Made by a program: the position numbers and the translations under genes. This document shows positions 28,691 through 38,773 of a DNA stretch of 64,000 bases, in pieces. Every line of letters starts with the position of its first letter. Positions within the stretch are counted from its first letter, which is position 1. The notes below the pieces were generated by a model. That model was not told where the DNA came from, did no database searches, and saw only the letters and a list, made by a program, of their open reading frames with translations. The stretch comes from a virus: positions 1 to 64,000 of IMG/VR virus record IMGVR_UViG_3300042558_000752; one strand, given 5' to 3'.

Positions 28691-30823
28691 ATGCCATACA
28701 TAGTTAATTTTACAGATAAAGAAAATAAAAGTCCTATCACAGTATTTGATAATACTTCTAGCACAGATACCAGCCTAGTTTTTCCTGGTCGAAATGTCAC
28801 TGGCTACGGACAGATCATAGCAGAAAACTTTTTATCATTGCTAGAAAATTTTGCGTCTACCAAGCAGCCAGTGAACCCAGTGGAAGGTCAGTTATGGTAT
28901 AACAGCACCGGCGGCTCACAGACTCTGCAGATTTGGGATAATACAGCATGGAAGTCGGCCTCCGGGATACAGAAAGGTGTTAGTGAACCCGCTGTAGAAA
29001 CCAGTAAGGTTGGAGAATTGTGGGTAGATACTACAAATCAACAACTTCGGATATTCACTGGTACACGATGGATTTTGGTTGGTCCTACTGAAAGTTCAGT
29101 AGGCGGGTTACGGTACGGTCCGGTTATAGAAAAAATAGCCGACTCAGACAACGTAGATAGATTTATATTGGTATTTTACATTGCCGATATTCCTGTGATC
29201 ATTATAAGCAAAGACAGCTTTACTCCTAAAACTTTAATTACGGGGTTCGACACAGTGAGGTCAGGAATAAACATCAGTGCTCCTGCTGACGCTGCCGAAA
29301 TAGCTAATTTTGTAGGAGGATTTTTACCCCTACTCAATGGTACTGCTAAAAATGCTCAAGCACTAATAGTAGGCGGAGTAGAAAAAGCTGCAGGAACATT
29401 TCTCAGATCAGATACTATCAACACCACTGACTATGAAATAAAAATAAAAAACAACAATGGTCTTTCTATTGGAGTTGACGAAACATTCAAGCTGTTATCA
29501 ACAGAATCATCCAACAGTATATACAACTCTGCAGCAGGCAGCTCTCTTGATTTACAAACTAATAGAAACGGAATTCCAGCAACAGTACTTAGAGTAGTAG
29601 ATAATCTTGTGGGAATAAATCAAGAAAATCCCTTAGAATCTTTAGATGTTATCGGCAATTTTAAACTCACAGGAACGATTGTATCCACTAACACCACAGC
29701 TAGTACCAACTTAAATAATGGTAGCATACGAACATTAGGCGGTGCTGCAATTACTAAGAATCTAATTGTAGGAGATGGCATAGATGTTACCGGAGTTCTA
29801 CAAACCAACACTATCCAACCAAAACTTACTAACATTTATGATTTAGGTACAGATCTAAAAAGATTTAACAATATACGTGCTAAAACAGTTATAGCAGATA
29901 CTATACAAGGTGTACTGGAAGGAAATATCAGCGGCAACGCCCTTACAGCCACGGCCTTAAGCACAGTGACTAGTTTCCAACTAGCAGGTGATGTAATATC
30001 ACCTGCTGTGCAGTTTGACGGACAGGTCGGCAGTGCAACCAAAATTTTCAATGCTACTCTTACCGCAAATATCATAGCAGGCAAATCTGAGCCAAGTCCT
30101 AACATCGGTAAGTTTGGTGATTACATATTAACATATAGACCTAGCGAAAGTACCTTGGCCAGTTCGGGACTTTTGAAACAGACTAGAGAACGGTTCATGG
30201 CTGATCTAGCTGTGCCAATTGGTGCAATATTACCTTATGCTGGCGGAACAACTCCTGATGGATATTTGTTATGCGATGGCTCGGAAGTTGAAAGAGCAAA
30301 ATATCCTGATTTATACGATGTTGTCGGAGTTACGTTTAACGGCTCAGCAATTCTACTCGGAGCTGGAACTTTTAGACTTCCCGACCTTAGAGGTAGATTC
30401 GCTCTAGGTAAAGATAACATGGACAATGGAGGAACTGTGCCGCCAACAGGAGGAGGTTCTCCTGTAGATGCCGGTGGCGGTACTGCAGGTCGTGTTCCGG
30501 ACGTGCAGGCCACGATCCTAGGAGGCGCTGCCGGCCTTAGCTCAGTTGCACTGACCTTGGCCAACTTGCCAGAACACAGTCATACTTTGGCCTCTGCTAC
30601 ACAGGATTATCAAGCGATAGCAGTAAGCACCACTCTTGACCCAGAGGCAACATCTGGACTAGGACCTACAGCTCCAGGGCAAGCTCAATACATTAAAGAC
30701 AGCGGCCCTGTCAAAAAGCTAGGAGGTGTTACTCTTGGAACTGCTGTGGGATTGATGAATCCGTTTTTAGCAATGAATTATATAATCAGATCCGGTCCAC
30801 CGGCATTTATTACAACGGCATAA
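28691..30823 (+). CDS. tail fibre protein with phage tail collar domain
   Basis: A 710-residue fibre-type protein. Residues 1-135 form the N-terminal module shared with three downstream proteins: GYGQIIAENFLSLLENFAST, then two copies of a GQLWYN..../GELWVDT unit with an aromatic pair. The middle has fibre-like Thr/Asn/Gly repeats. Residues about 505-570 are a tail collar domain (GAILPYAGGTTPDGYLLCDG and FRLPDLRGRFALGKD), the fold found in short tail fibres such as T4 gp12. The Gly-rich end with LANLPEHSHTL is also usual for this class; the His-x-His could bind metal as in gp12. It is likely a receptor-binding fibre of the baseplate. Confidence 0.8.
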   Translation: MPYIVNFTDKENKSPITVFDNTSSTDTSLVFPGRNVTGYGQIIAENFLSLLENFASTKQPVNPVEGQLWYNSTGGSQTLQIWDNTAWKSASGIQKGVSEPAVETSKVGELWVDTTNQQLRIFTGTRWILVGPTESSVGGLRYGPVIEKIADSDNVDRFILVFYIADIPVIIISKDSFTPKTLITGFDTVRSGINISAPADAAEIANFVGGFLPLLNGTAKNAQALIVGGVEKAAGTFLRSDTINTTDYEIKIKNNNGLSIGVDETFKLLSTESSNSIYNSAAGSSLDLQTNRNGIPATVLRVVDNLVGINQENPLESLDVIGNFKLTGTIVSTNTTASTNLNNGSIRTLGGAAITKNLIVGDGIDVTGVLQTNTIQPKLTNIYDLGTDLKRFNNIRAKTVIADTIQGVLEGNISGNALTATALSTVTSFQLAGDVISPAVQFDGQVGSATKIFNATLTANIIAGKSEPSPNIGKFGDYILTYRPSESTLASSGLLKQTRERFMADLAVPIGAILPYAGGTTPDGYLLCDGSEVERAKYPDLYDVVGVTFNGSAILLGAGTFRLPDLRGRFALGKDNMDNGGTVPPTGGGSPVDAGGGTAGRVPDVQATILGGAAGLSSVALTLANLPEHSHTLASATQDYQAIAVSTTLDPEATSGLGPTAPGQAQYIKDSGPVKKLGGVTLGTAVGLMNPFLAMNYIIRSGPPAFITTA

Positions 30824-30837
30824 TTAGGTAAAATAAT

Positions 30838-32655
30838 ATGACATACCAGATTAACAAAACAGACGGAACCATAGTTGCCACAGTTGCTGACGGTCAAATC
30901 GATGATAGATCAACAGACATTACCTTAATTGGTAAGAATTACAGCGGGTTCGGTGAAATCTTTAATGAAAATTTAATTAAAATTTTAGAAAACTTTTCCG
31001 AGTCAACACAACCAGATCATCCGCTAAGAGGACAAATATGGTTTGACTCTAGCGAATCAAAATTGAAAGTGTATAACGGTGTTAGTTTTGTGCCAGTTAG
31101 TTCTGCAACAATATCTAGTACTCAGCCTTCGACTTTGGCCATAGGTGATCTATGGTACGATGATGTTGGTAAACAATTATTTTTCTTTGACGGTGCAGCG
31201 GCAATACTGTTAGCTCCATCGTATAGCAGTTCACAGAGTCTAAGCGGACTTAGAGTAGATACCATACTAGATACTCTTAACCAAACTAGGGTTATCACTA
31301 GTCTGTATAACAATGGTATATTGTTAGGCATATTTGCCAAAGATAGTTTTACCCCAAAAATACCCATTATCGGATATGCAGGCATTATTGCACCCGGGTT
31401 TAATGTAGGCACATTAGCTGATTTTAAAATACGTGCGACCTGTATCAACAGTGACAGTCTCGGTGGAGCCCCTGCTACTACATATGTTCGTACAGATACA
31501 ACTAATGCAATTAACGGACAACTACAAATTACTGATGACGATGGACTGCTCTTTGGTTCAGCTACTAACGGATCATTGTTTATTACCACTGGTGATATAA
31601 CGTTAGCTAATTCCTCAAGCAATAAAAACATCACCTTGAGTGTTAACAGATTAGACACCCAAGAAAGTGCAATAGTAATAAATGCAAGTGCTAGAACTAT
31701 TGGATTATATCCTGCCATATCGACCAGTACTGTTAATCTTGGTGGAGACCTAGTAGTAAACGGAAACCTTACAGTCGAAGGAACTACCACTACACTAAAC
31801 ACCAGTATTTTTACAGTAGAAGATAAAAATATTATCATTGCCAATTCTACTAGTCCTACCAACGTCACAGCTGACGGTGCAGGTATAACTATCAAAGGCG
31901 GAACTGATAAAACCATTGCTTACAGTAATAGCAGCAATTGGTTAGATATTTCTGAAACATTGAATCTAGCAGCAGGGAAAGGTGTTTACATCGGTGGAAC
32001 AAAAGTTATCGACGGAAACAGTTTAGGATCTGCAATTACTAGTATCCCTGGTGTTACATCTTTCGGTACACTAAACGTGATTAACGTGGGCCCCGGAACG
32101 CCGCCAGTCACACAAATGAGATTTGAAAACCACAGAATCTCCACGGTGTCGTCTAACTATGACATTGAATTAGAACCAGATGGCGCAGGAAATGTGGTGT
32201 TAATAGGCTCTCCAAAAATCACCGGCCTAGCAAATCCTACCTCTGCCCAAGATGCTGCCACTAAAGAATATGCAGATAATAAAGTAGAATCAAGACCGTT
32301 AATTTTCAGCATTGATCTTTCTGATGGAAAATCAAATACCTATATAATTAACAACATCTTAAACAATCTTGCTCCGGTGGGAGAATATAGATCGTTGACT
32401 TATGCAAGAGTATTATGCAGTTTGATCAGCAATAATGCACAGAGTCTAGAAATAAATTCGCTGCCCCCAGGCTTGTCAACAGCAGCATTTATTACTAACC
32501 ATTTGACCGGATCCAGTAGTCTGGCAATTACCAATATAAGTTTTCCAACAGCCACTATTGCAGCAGCTAGTGTGTCTGTGACAAGAATTATTAAATTGTT
32601 TCAAATAGTAGGTGGTGTGTGGGCACATCAGTCAGATCAAGTGCTTCCACCATAA
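30838..32655 (+). CDS. fibre-type structural protein, paralogue 2
   Basis: A 605-residue relative of the preceding collar protein in its N-terminal module (GFGEIFNENLIKILENFSES, RGQIWFDSSESKLKVYNG, GDLWYDDVGKQLFFFDG). The middle carries fibre repeats including GNLTVEGTTTTLNTSIFTVE and DKNIIIANSTSPTNVTADG, common in marine phage fibres. The C-terminal domain (about residues 480-605) has no recognisable family and does not contain a collar. The N-terminal module probably attaches to a shared virion site while the tips differ. It lies 14 bases after the collar protein gene. Confidence 0.7.
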   Translation: MTYQINKTDGTIVATVADGQIDDRSTDITLIGKNYSGFGEIFNENLIKILENFSESTQPDHPLRGQIWFDSSESKLKVYNGVSFVPVSSATISSTQPSTLAIGDLWYDDVGKQLFFFDGAAAILLAPSYSSSQSLSGLRVDTILDTLNQTRVITSLYNNGILLGIFAKDSFTPKIPIIGYAGIIAPGFNVGTLADFKIRATCINSDSLGGAPATTYVRTDTTNAINGQLQITDDDGLLFGSATNGSLFITTGDITLANSSSNKNITLSVNRLDTQESAIVINASARTIGLYPAISTSTVNLGGDLVVNGNLTVEGTTTTLNTSIFTVEDKNIIIANSTSPTNVTADGAGITIKGGTDKTIAYSNSSNWLDISETLNLAAGKGVYIGGTKVIDGNSLGSAITSIPGVTSFGTLNVINVGPGTPPVTQMRFENHRISTVSSNYDIELEPDGAGNVVLIGSPKITGLANPTSAQDAATKEYADNKVESRPLIFSIDLSDGKSNTYIINNILNNLAPVGEYRSLTYARVLCSLISNNAQSLEINSLPPGLSTAAFITNHLTGSSSLAITNISFPTATIAAASVSVTRIIKLFQIVGGVWAHQSDQVLPP

Positions 32656-32674
32656 TGAACCAGGAGCGGCATAA

Positions 32675-35590
32675 ATGGCCTATGTAATTAATAAGTTTAA
32701 TGGGGTGCAACTAGTGGTGCTTGATGATGGCACCTTAGATACCACCACCAGTCTAGGCCTAGTAGGCAGAAACTATGTAGGCTACGGTGAAACACAGAAT
32801 GAAAATTTTGTATTCCTCTTAGAAAATTTCGCCAACACAGCTCCGCCAGCGAGACCGTTGGTAGGACAGATATGGTTTAACACCACAAATGATACTGCCT
32901 ATGCCTACGATGGCGCACAGTGGAATCCTATTGGGTCGGCTGCATCAAGTCCAACAGCACCACCTAACACCAATGCTGGTGCGCTATGGTTAAAAACTCC
33001 TATCAACCAATTGTATATATACACCGGCACAGAATGGAGATTTATAGGACCCGAGGCTGTTGAAGGGTTTGGGTCTACTAGAGCCAGAGCTGGTTCTTTA
33101 GATAATACAGCAGGTGATCCTCAGCCGGTGATCTTTTTAGAAACCAACGGTACTGTATTTGCTATCTGTACAGCCACAGCATTTGTTATAAACCCTAGTA
33201 ATTCAGTCACTGGATTCAGCAATGCCTTACAGGTAGGAATTAATTTATCCGCTACAGCCAAGATCAATGGCAGCATTACAGGAAATGCCGCTACTGCAGA
33301 TCAATTATCTACTGCAAGATTGATTAATGGCGTGCCATTTAATGCTACATCGAATATCACGGTGACTGCTAATACCCCTAACTTATTGAAAAAAGGCACT
33401 TATATTTCTGGCTCTGATTTCAACGGCAACACAGAAACCACATGGAGTGTTGATGCAACATCTTCTAATAATATAGGTAAGGTAGTGGCAAGAAATTCCG
33501 AAGGTGGTTTTTCAGCAGGCACTATCACAGCCACATTTGTTGGAGATCTAACCGGTAATGTTACTGCTTCAACAGGAATCAGTACATTTAACACTGTGCA
33601 AGCCACTCAATTTATTGGTGCTACTCTGTCAGGCAACGCAGCTTCCGCTACAAGGTTAGCCACTGCACGAACTATAAATGGAGTAGCGTTTGATGGATCT
33701 AACAGCATCACAGTACCGGCTAGTGCGGACACGTTAACTGGAACAACAATAAACGGTACAGTGACCCTGAGTTCGTTGACACAGGTAGGTACACTAAGTT
33801 CTCTAAACGTCAATGATAGCGGAATATTTGTAGGCAGCGGAAATCAACTAAGAATGTTCGTTGATTCTAGTACTCCAACAATTAGATCTGCCACAGGACG
33901 TTTGAATTTTGATATGGGAGCAAGTGGTCCGGATGTCAACTTTGTGGATTCTGCAACTTCGTTAAGTCTCGGCGGTCCGAATGCTCCAGCTATCACAGGC
34001 GACAACACAACCAATCTTGGTATAACAGGATATAAATTTAACGGTGTTTATGCTAACAACTTTTTTGGCAATGCCACCACAGCTACCCTAGCAACCACAG
34101 CTACAAATCTTCCCGGCGGCGGCCTCGGAGCTATTCCTTATCAAACAGCAGCAAACACCACTGCTATGTTAGGGCTAGGAACGGCGGGTACTGTACTTAC
34201 TGCACAGGCCGGCGGCCTAGCATGGCAGACGATTGCTCAAGAATCTCTAACCAAAGGAAATTATATTTCTCTGTCAGGCACGTTAACTAGCACGATTGTA
34301 GATGCTACTGGATATGCTATTCCTAGTGCAGCTTGGCAGATTTTAGTAAATGATAATGATTTTTCTGGATGGATTACTATAGATACCCCAACAGGGATAC
34401 CTGGATGGACTCAATATGTTATAGTAAGACAAAATGGAAATCAAGTTGCATCGAGTTCCGATGTTGGCGCCACATCTATAATAGTAGATAGCACCACATA
34501 CACTAGAAGCACTTTGCAATATCAAGGAGCGCCTGATTTTGAATTTTTCACTGCAATATATCTACAAAGATTATTAGGAAATGTTTATAATACTTCGGAT
34601 TCTGATTTTTTAAATAAATTTTTAAACGGAACACTAACGGCTTGGGTAGAAATAACACCTGCATGGAATGAAGGCGGTCCGCTACAGGGTAAACGTACAG
34701 CCGTTTATGAAAACGGATCTATTTTAGTCTCTTCAACAACAACATTTGGGTTATATGAAACTATAAAAGATGTTCCAGCTAATATAACGTATCAGAAAGA
34801 TGGATTTGTGCTTCCGGATAGATATACAACCTATACAATTGGTTCTACAACATACCAATTAAGAGGGTGGAGAATTAATAAAATACAAGGTGATCCGTTT
34901 CAGGTATCTGTTTACCGTTATTCGATTTCAGGTCCTAATGCTTACAATTATTACGACGGATCAACAGCATTAACACTAGGAATAGATGCAGCAAGTTCTA
35001 ACACAGCCAGCAAAATTGTAGCACGTGACGCCAGCGGCAATTTTGCAGCGGGTACTATCACAGCTAATCTTGTAGGTGCAGTCACAGGTAATGCTTCTAC
35101 CGCAACACAATTACAAACTGCAAGAACCATCAACGGTGTGTCGTTTAATGGCACACAGGACATAACAATCATAGCCACCGATGCTACTAAAGTAGCGTTA
35201 GCTGGCAGCACTATGACAGGATATCTAACATTAGTTGGCGCCCCTGTTAATGCAAATCACGCTACTACCAAAACCTATGTAGACAGTAGATTACCACAGT
35301 ATACTATTGTCAGTGGGGCACAATACAGTACGTCGGGATACACTAATCAAGTTGGATCATTTAACGATGGCGCAAACTTTTTTGATGTATTTCCTCCAGC
35401 AGGAAAAAGCATGGCAAATATTGTAGCATTTATACCCTCTATCCATGTAGTTCATTATGCTGGTGGTGTAGACGGCAACGACAGTATCAGATGTACGTAT
35501 TCTTATCTCGGTGATAGGATTAGAGTCTATGTGCAGAACACAGAACAACGAAGCACCCCAGCAGCAAACTATTTGGCCATTTGGAGTTAA
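32675..35590 (+). CDS. fibre-type structural protein, paralogue 3 (longest)
   Basis: A 971-residue fibre protein with the shared N-terminal module (GYGETQNENFVFLLENFANT, GQIWFNTTNDTAYAYDG, GALWLKTPINQLYIYTG). Three copies of a TARTINGV.F.G..(N/D)IT unit appear near residues 210, 330 and 810, interspersed with SAGTITATFVGDLTGN-type repeats; these give long beta-structured shafts. Near residues 820-840 is a VALAGSTMTGYLTLVGAP segment typical of fibre shafts before a tip, and about 120 final residues form an unrecognised tip. A good AGGAG precedes the ATG. Probably a host-recognition fibre. Confidence 0.72.
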   Translation: MAYVINKFNGVQLVVLDDGTLDTTTSLGLVGRNYVGYGETQNENFVFLLENFANTAPPARPLVGQIWFNTTNDTAYAYDGAQWNPIGSAASSPTAPPNTNAGALWLKTPINQLYIYTGTEWRFIGPEAVEGFGSTRARAGSLDNTAGDPQPVIFLETNGTVFAICTATAFVINPSNSVTGFSNALQVGINLSATAKINGSITGNAATADQLSTARLINGVPFNATSNITVTANTPNLLKKGTYISGSDFNGNTETTWSVDATSSNNIGKVVARNSEGGFSAGTITATFVGDLTGNVTASTGISTFNTVQATQFIGATLSGNAASATRLATARTINGVAFDGSNSITVPASADTLTGTTINGTVTLSSLTQVGTLSSLNVNDSGIFVGSGNQLRMFVDSSTPTIRSATGRLNFDMGASGPDVNFVDSATSLSLGGPNAPAITGDNTTNLGITGYKFNGVYANNFFGNATTATLATTATNLPGGGLGAIPYQTAANTTAMLGLGTAGTVLTAQAGGLAWQTIAQESLTKGNYISLSGTLTSTIVDATGYAIPSAAWQILVNDNDFSGWITIDTPTGIPGWTQYVIVRQNGNQVASSSDVGATSIIVDSTTYTRSTLQYQGAPDFEFFTAIYLQRLLGNVYNTSDSDFLNKFLNGTLTAWVEITPAWNEGGPLQGKRTAVYENGSILVSSTTTFGLYETIKDVPANITYQKDGFVLPDRYTTYTIGSTTYQLRGWRINKIQGDPFQVSVYRYSISGPNAYNYYDGSTALTLGIDAASSNTASKIVARDASGNFAAGTITANLVGAVTGNASTATQLQTARTINGVSFNGTQDITIIATDATKVALAGSTMTGYLTLVGAPVNANHATTKTYVDSRLPQYTIVSGAQYSTSGYTNQVGSFNDGANFFDVFPPAGKSMANIVAFIPSIHVVHYAGGVDGNDSIRCTYSYLGDRIRVYVQNTEQRSTPAANYLAIWS

Positions 35591-35592
35591 TC

Positions 35593-35949
35593 ATGCATTA
35601 TGTTTGTATAGAGAATAATCTAGTAGTTAGTGTATTAAGTTACCAACCTAATGTGCCGAGTTCTGTTGCAGTGGTGGAAATCACAGATGCACAAGCTGCT
35701 CAAATAGCAGCACAAACACATTATTTTGATGTAGCCAGCAAATCTGTTGCTGCGGTAGCGGCCGGAGTTACTGCACAGAGAGCTGCAGATGCTGCCAACG
35801 GTCAAGAACGTGAATTTTTAAACAGCACAGATTGGAAGATTTTGCGGCATATTAGGCAGAAAGCATTGAATATTGCTACTAGTTTATCAGATGCAGAGTA
35901 CATACAGCTTGAGCAGCAGCGTGAAGCCGCAGCAGCTCGTGTAGTATGA
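35593..35949 (+). CDS. small protein resembling tail fibre assembly chaperones
   Basis: A 118-residue protein placed between fibre genes. Its central pattern of an Ala-rich helical stretch followed by EFLNSTDWKILRHIRQKALN and a Gln/Ala-rich end is like small fibre-assembly or fibre-associated proteins (the tDWK..RH motif recurs in such families). The start at 35593 is preferred because GGAG stands just before it and the preceding gene stops at 35590; an earlier in-frame ATG at 35581 overlaps that gene. The chaperone role is an inference from position and motif. Confidence 0.5.
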   Translation: MHYVCIENNLVVSVLSYQPNVPSSVAVVEITDAQAAQIAAQTHYFDVASKSVAAVAAGVTAQRAADAANGQEREFLNSTDWKILRHIRQKALNIATSLSDAEYIQLEQQREAAAARVV

Positions 35950-35953
35950 CAGT

Positions 35954-35961
35954 AATAAATA
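35954..35961 (+). promoter_or_regulatory. late promoter box AATAAATA before fibre paralogue 4
   Basis: AATAAATA lies 23 bases before the ATG at 35984; the predicted transcript starts near 35967 and includes an AGGGG ribosome binding site. Confidence 0.7.
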
Positions 35962-35983
35962 CAAGATATTAGGGGTTAACAGA

Positions 35984-37831
35984 ATGGCATATGAAGTCAA
36001 CAAATTTAACGGTGTATTTTTAACGTCTGTAGCTGACGGTACTATCGACACCACTACAGATCTACGTCTAGTAGGTAAAAATTACGCAGGTTATGGTGAA
36101 GTACAGAATGAAAATTTTGTGCATTTACTAGAAAGCTTTGCCAACACCACAGCACCACCTAAATCTGTAACAGGACAAGTCTGGTTTGATACCTCCACTA
36201 AAAAACTCAAGTTCTATGACGGATCTAGATTTAAAGTAGCAGGTGGTGCCGAAGCCAGTGCATCAGCACCCAGCGGGTTAGCCGCAGGTGATTTTTGGTG
36301 GGACACAGGAGCCAAACAGCTATACACCTATAACGGCACAGCATTTACGTTGATCGGACCAATCGCCAGCCCGGATCTAGGAACCTCGACTATCAGTCCA
36401 GCAGTGGTGTATGGAACTGTGAGTACCGCAGAAGGCCCACATACTATATTAAAGGTTATATCAGATAGCAAAACCATAGCAATAGTTAGTAAAACTGCTT
36501 TTACCCTTGACAATAGTAAAAATGCCATAGATGACTTCACAGTAATAAAGAAAGGCGTTACACTAGCTAAATCACAGACTGGTGTTTCCACTGACGATTT
36601 TACCTTCTGGGGAACTGCAAGCAACGCCACTAAACTGGGAGGCTTCACAGCTGACCAATACATCAAAACAGGTGAAAGCTCATTTACATCAGAAGTTAGT
36701 TTCAAAGATCCTGGCTTCCAAGTAGGTGACGGTAACGACCTTAGAATCAATGTAGAAGGCGGCAACAATGTTATAATTGAAAATCGTCTTGGTAACGACA
36801 TCACATTTAGAATCACAGTTACAGAAACCACAGATGAGCGAGACATTGCTTTAATTACAAAAACTGGTCTGATGCCTGGGGTTAGTAATGCCTATACGTT
36901 AGGATCACCGATTACCACTGCGTATCCTCAAGGGCTACGATGGAGCAATGTCTATGCTACCACATTCACTGGCTCTTTGGTAGGTGCAGTCACAGGCGAT
37001 ACTACCGGTAGTCACAAAGGCAATGTGTTGGCCAATGACAATAGTGTGATAATCAATGCTGCTACCAAACAGATAGGATTTGCTGGTGCTAATATTGTAG
37101 GAACACTAACTGGATCTATAACCGGATCAGCTGCAACTGCTGCCACCGCGCAGTTGTTAAACGGCGTAGAGAGCAGCGCCGCAGCACAACTGATTGATCC
37201 CGACACCGGTTTGCCTATTCTTGTAGCCACAGTGGCTATACGTAGCAGTAATGGTAATCTTGTAGCCAACCAATTTGTAGGAACAGCAGACAAAGTAGAC
37301 CGCACCTTTATTGATCGCACCGATGCTAGATCTGATCCAGCTTGGGCAGACGGTACAGTCAGTACTCAGTACAGAACTGCTAGACTCACAGCCACTTCCT
37401 ACAGTATAGCTGCAAGAGATATCAGCGGTGATATCACAGCTAACGTATTCAAAGGCACAGCCACAGCAGCTCGGTATGCTGACCTAGCAGAAAAATATAT
37501 TGCTGATCAAGAATATGAAACAGGCACCGTGGTAATGATAGGCGGTGAAAAAGAAGTTACTGCTGCAGATGTTAACACCCGTGCTATTGGAGTGGTATCT
37601 GCTAATCCAGCCTATATGATGAACAGTGAATTACAAGGTGGCACTTATATTGCTCTAAAAGGTAGAGTACCATGCAAGGTATACGGTTCAGTTAGAAAGG
37701 GCGATCGGTTAGTAGCTGGGCCAAGAGGTGCAGCGATTGCAGCACATGGCAATTATGCCAATGTGTTTGCAGTGGCACTCGAGTCAACTGGTTCGGATAG
37801 TATTAGCGTAATAGAAGCATTGGTGTTATAA
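35984..37831 (+). CDS. fibre-type structural protein, paralogue 4
   Basis: A 615-residue protein with the same N-terminal module (GYGEVQNENFVHLLESFANT, GQVWFDTSTKKLKFYDG, GDFWWDTGAKQLYTYNG). The middle contains GSLVGAVTGDTTGSHKGNV-type repeats. The last 130 residues form a distinct domain starting ARYADLAEKYIADQEYETG and including RAIGVVSANPAYMMNSELQG, a C-terminal domain that recurs in phage fibres and may act as the tip or as a trimerisation unit. It has its own late promoter. The stop overlaps the next ATG by one base. Confidence 0.72.
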   Translation: MAYEVNKFNGVFLTSVADGTIDTTTDLRLVGKNYAGYGEVQNENFVHLLESFANTTAPPKSVTGQVWFDTSTKKLKFYDGSRFKVAGGAEASASAPSGLAAGDFWWDTGAKQLYTYNGTAFTLIGPIASPDLGTSTISPAVVYGTVSTAEGPHTILKVISDSKTIAIVSKTAFTLDNSKNAIDDFTVIKKGVTLAKSQTGVSTDDFTFWGTASNATKLGGFTADQYIKTGESSFTSEVSFKDPGFQVGDGNDLRINVEGGNNVIIENRLGNDITFRITVTETTDERDIALITKTGLMPGVSNAYTLGSPITTAYPQGLRWSNVYATTFTGSLVGAVTGDTTGSHKGNVLANDNSVIINAATKQIGFAGANIVGTLTGSITGSAATAATAQLLNGVESSAAAQLIDPDTGLPILVATVAIRSSNGNLVANQFVGTADKVDRTFIDRTDARSDPAWADGTVSTQYRTARLTATSYSIAARDISGDITANVFKGTATAARYADLAEKYIADQEYETGTVVMIGGEKEVTAADVNTRAIGVVSANPAYMMNSELQGGTYIALKGRVPCKVYGSVRKGDRLVAGPRGAAIAAHGNYANVFAVALESTGSDSISVIEALVL

Positions 37832-38739
37832 TGACTTCGGGAACCAACGTCTTTGCTGCACAGTATGTAGCCATTCAAGATAAAGCAGAATCGATGATAG
37901 GCCCTGGTTCTGGCACACTAGGCTATGGTCAAACTGTGCAAAGTTCTGACGTGTTTACTGGAAACGAAATTTACAAAGCACAATGGGATTTATTGCGATA
38001 CGATATTGTTAATATAAGACTACACCAAGACGGTGTGATTCCAAGCATTGTAACAGTAAATGTTGGAGATCCTATTGGGTTCGGAGCAGCTTCTCCCAAC
38101 AGTAACTATGATACTCTTTTAGAAATAGCCCTAGCAAACCGATTTAAAATAGACGGTTCACAATCTGTTATATCTTCTAAAGGCACAGCTACCTATTCTA
38201 CTGCATGGTCAACTTCTGTTAGTCTTACACTAACAGCTACATTCGCAACCAGTGACCAGGCTAGACATTTTTTCAATAGTGGTGGTAAAGTTAGATTATC
38301 AGCATCATTAACTGGGGGATCAGGCTCACAGCAATATAATGCATGGGTTCAATTTCTTGCTTCGGCAGGCATACAATCGTTTGGCGCTGACACAAACCCA
38401 CTGATAAATTATTACACATTAACTAACAGTTATCAAACCTACTATCAAGGATCTTTGAGCACTGCATATTCTGCCAATTATTTCAGATTAGAAGCCAAAA
38501 CAGATGTTGCCAATAACTCTACTGGTACAGCCACAGTATTAACTATCCGCGCAACATTGGCCGATAGCTATGTAGATCCAGACGTAGCAACTGGTAATGT
38601 AGAACCACCCGGTGATAGTGTGGATGGAACTTTAAGTATTGATGTAACTGAACTCAAAGCAACGGGTAGTTTAGTACCGTCTGGATCTTTTACTATTACC
38701 AGCCCAGTATATTCACTTTCAGCCATCTCAGGCAGTTGA
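37831..38739 (+). CDS. virion structural protein, first of a related pair
   Basis: A 302-residue protein similar along its length to the next gene product. Shared features are an N-terminal GYGQTV.SS.V.....I segment with helices, a region ARHFFNSGGKVRLSASLTGG, aromatic strands, a YVDPDVATGN segment and a final DSVDGTLSIDVTELKATGSL followed by a hydrophobic strand. No known family name comes to mind. Position after the fibres and the pairing suggest an accessory virion or fibre component. It starts with a one-base overlap on the previous stop. Confidence 0.6.
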   Translation: MTSGTNVFAAQYVAIQDKAESMIGPGSGTLGYGQTVQSSDVFTGNEIYKAQWDLLRYDIVNIRLHQDGVIPSIVTVNVGDPIGFGAASPNSNYDTLLEIALANRFKIDGSQSVISSKGTATYSTAWSTSVSLTLTATFATSDQARHFFNSGGKVRLSASLTGGSGSQQYNAWVQFLASAGIQSFGADTNPLINYYTLTNSYQTYYQGSLSTAYSANYFRLEAKTDVANNSTGTATVLTIRATLADSYVDPDVATGNVEPPGDSVDGTLSIDVTELKATGSLVPSGSFTITSPVYSLSAISGS

Positions 38740-38742
38740 TAA

Positions 38743-38750
38743 TTTAAATA
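38743..38750 (+). promoter_or_regulatory. late promoter box TTTAAATA
   Basis: TTTAAATA matches the late consensus at 7 of 8 bases and stands 23 bases before the ATG at 38774, the same distance as other late boxes here. Confidence 0.5.
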
Positions 38751-38773
38751 CATTATAACTTAAGAGATAACAC

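Noticed and set aside
31122-31916. 264-codon minus-strand frame opposite a fibre gene
   Set aside because: Antisense shadow of paralogue 2; low-complexity Val/Leu/Ser composition without a coherent fold.
36328-36846. Long minus-strand open frame inside a fibre gene
   Set aside because: It lies entirely in a convincing plus-strand coding region, has no ribosome binding site or homology-like motif, and reflects the Thr/Ser-rich codon use of fibres.
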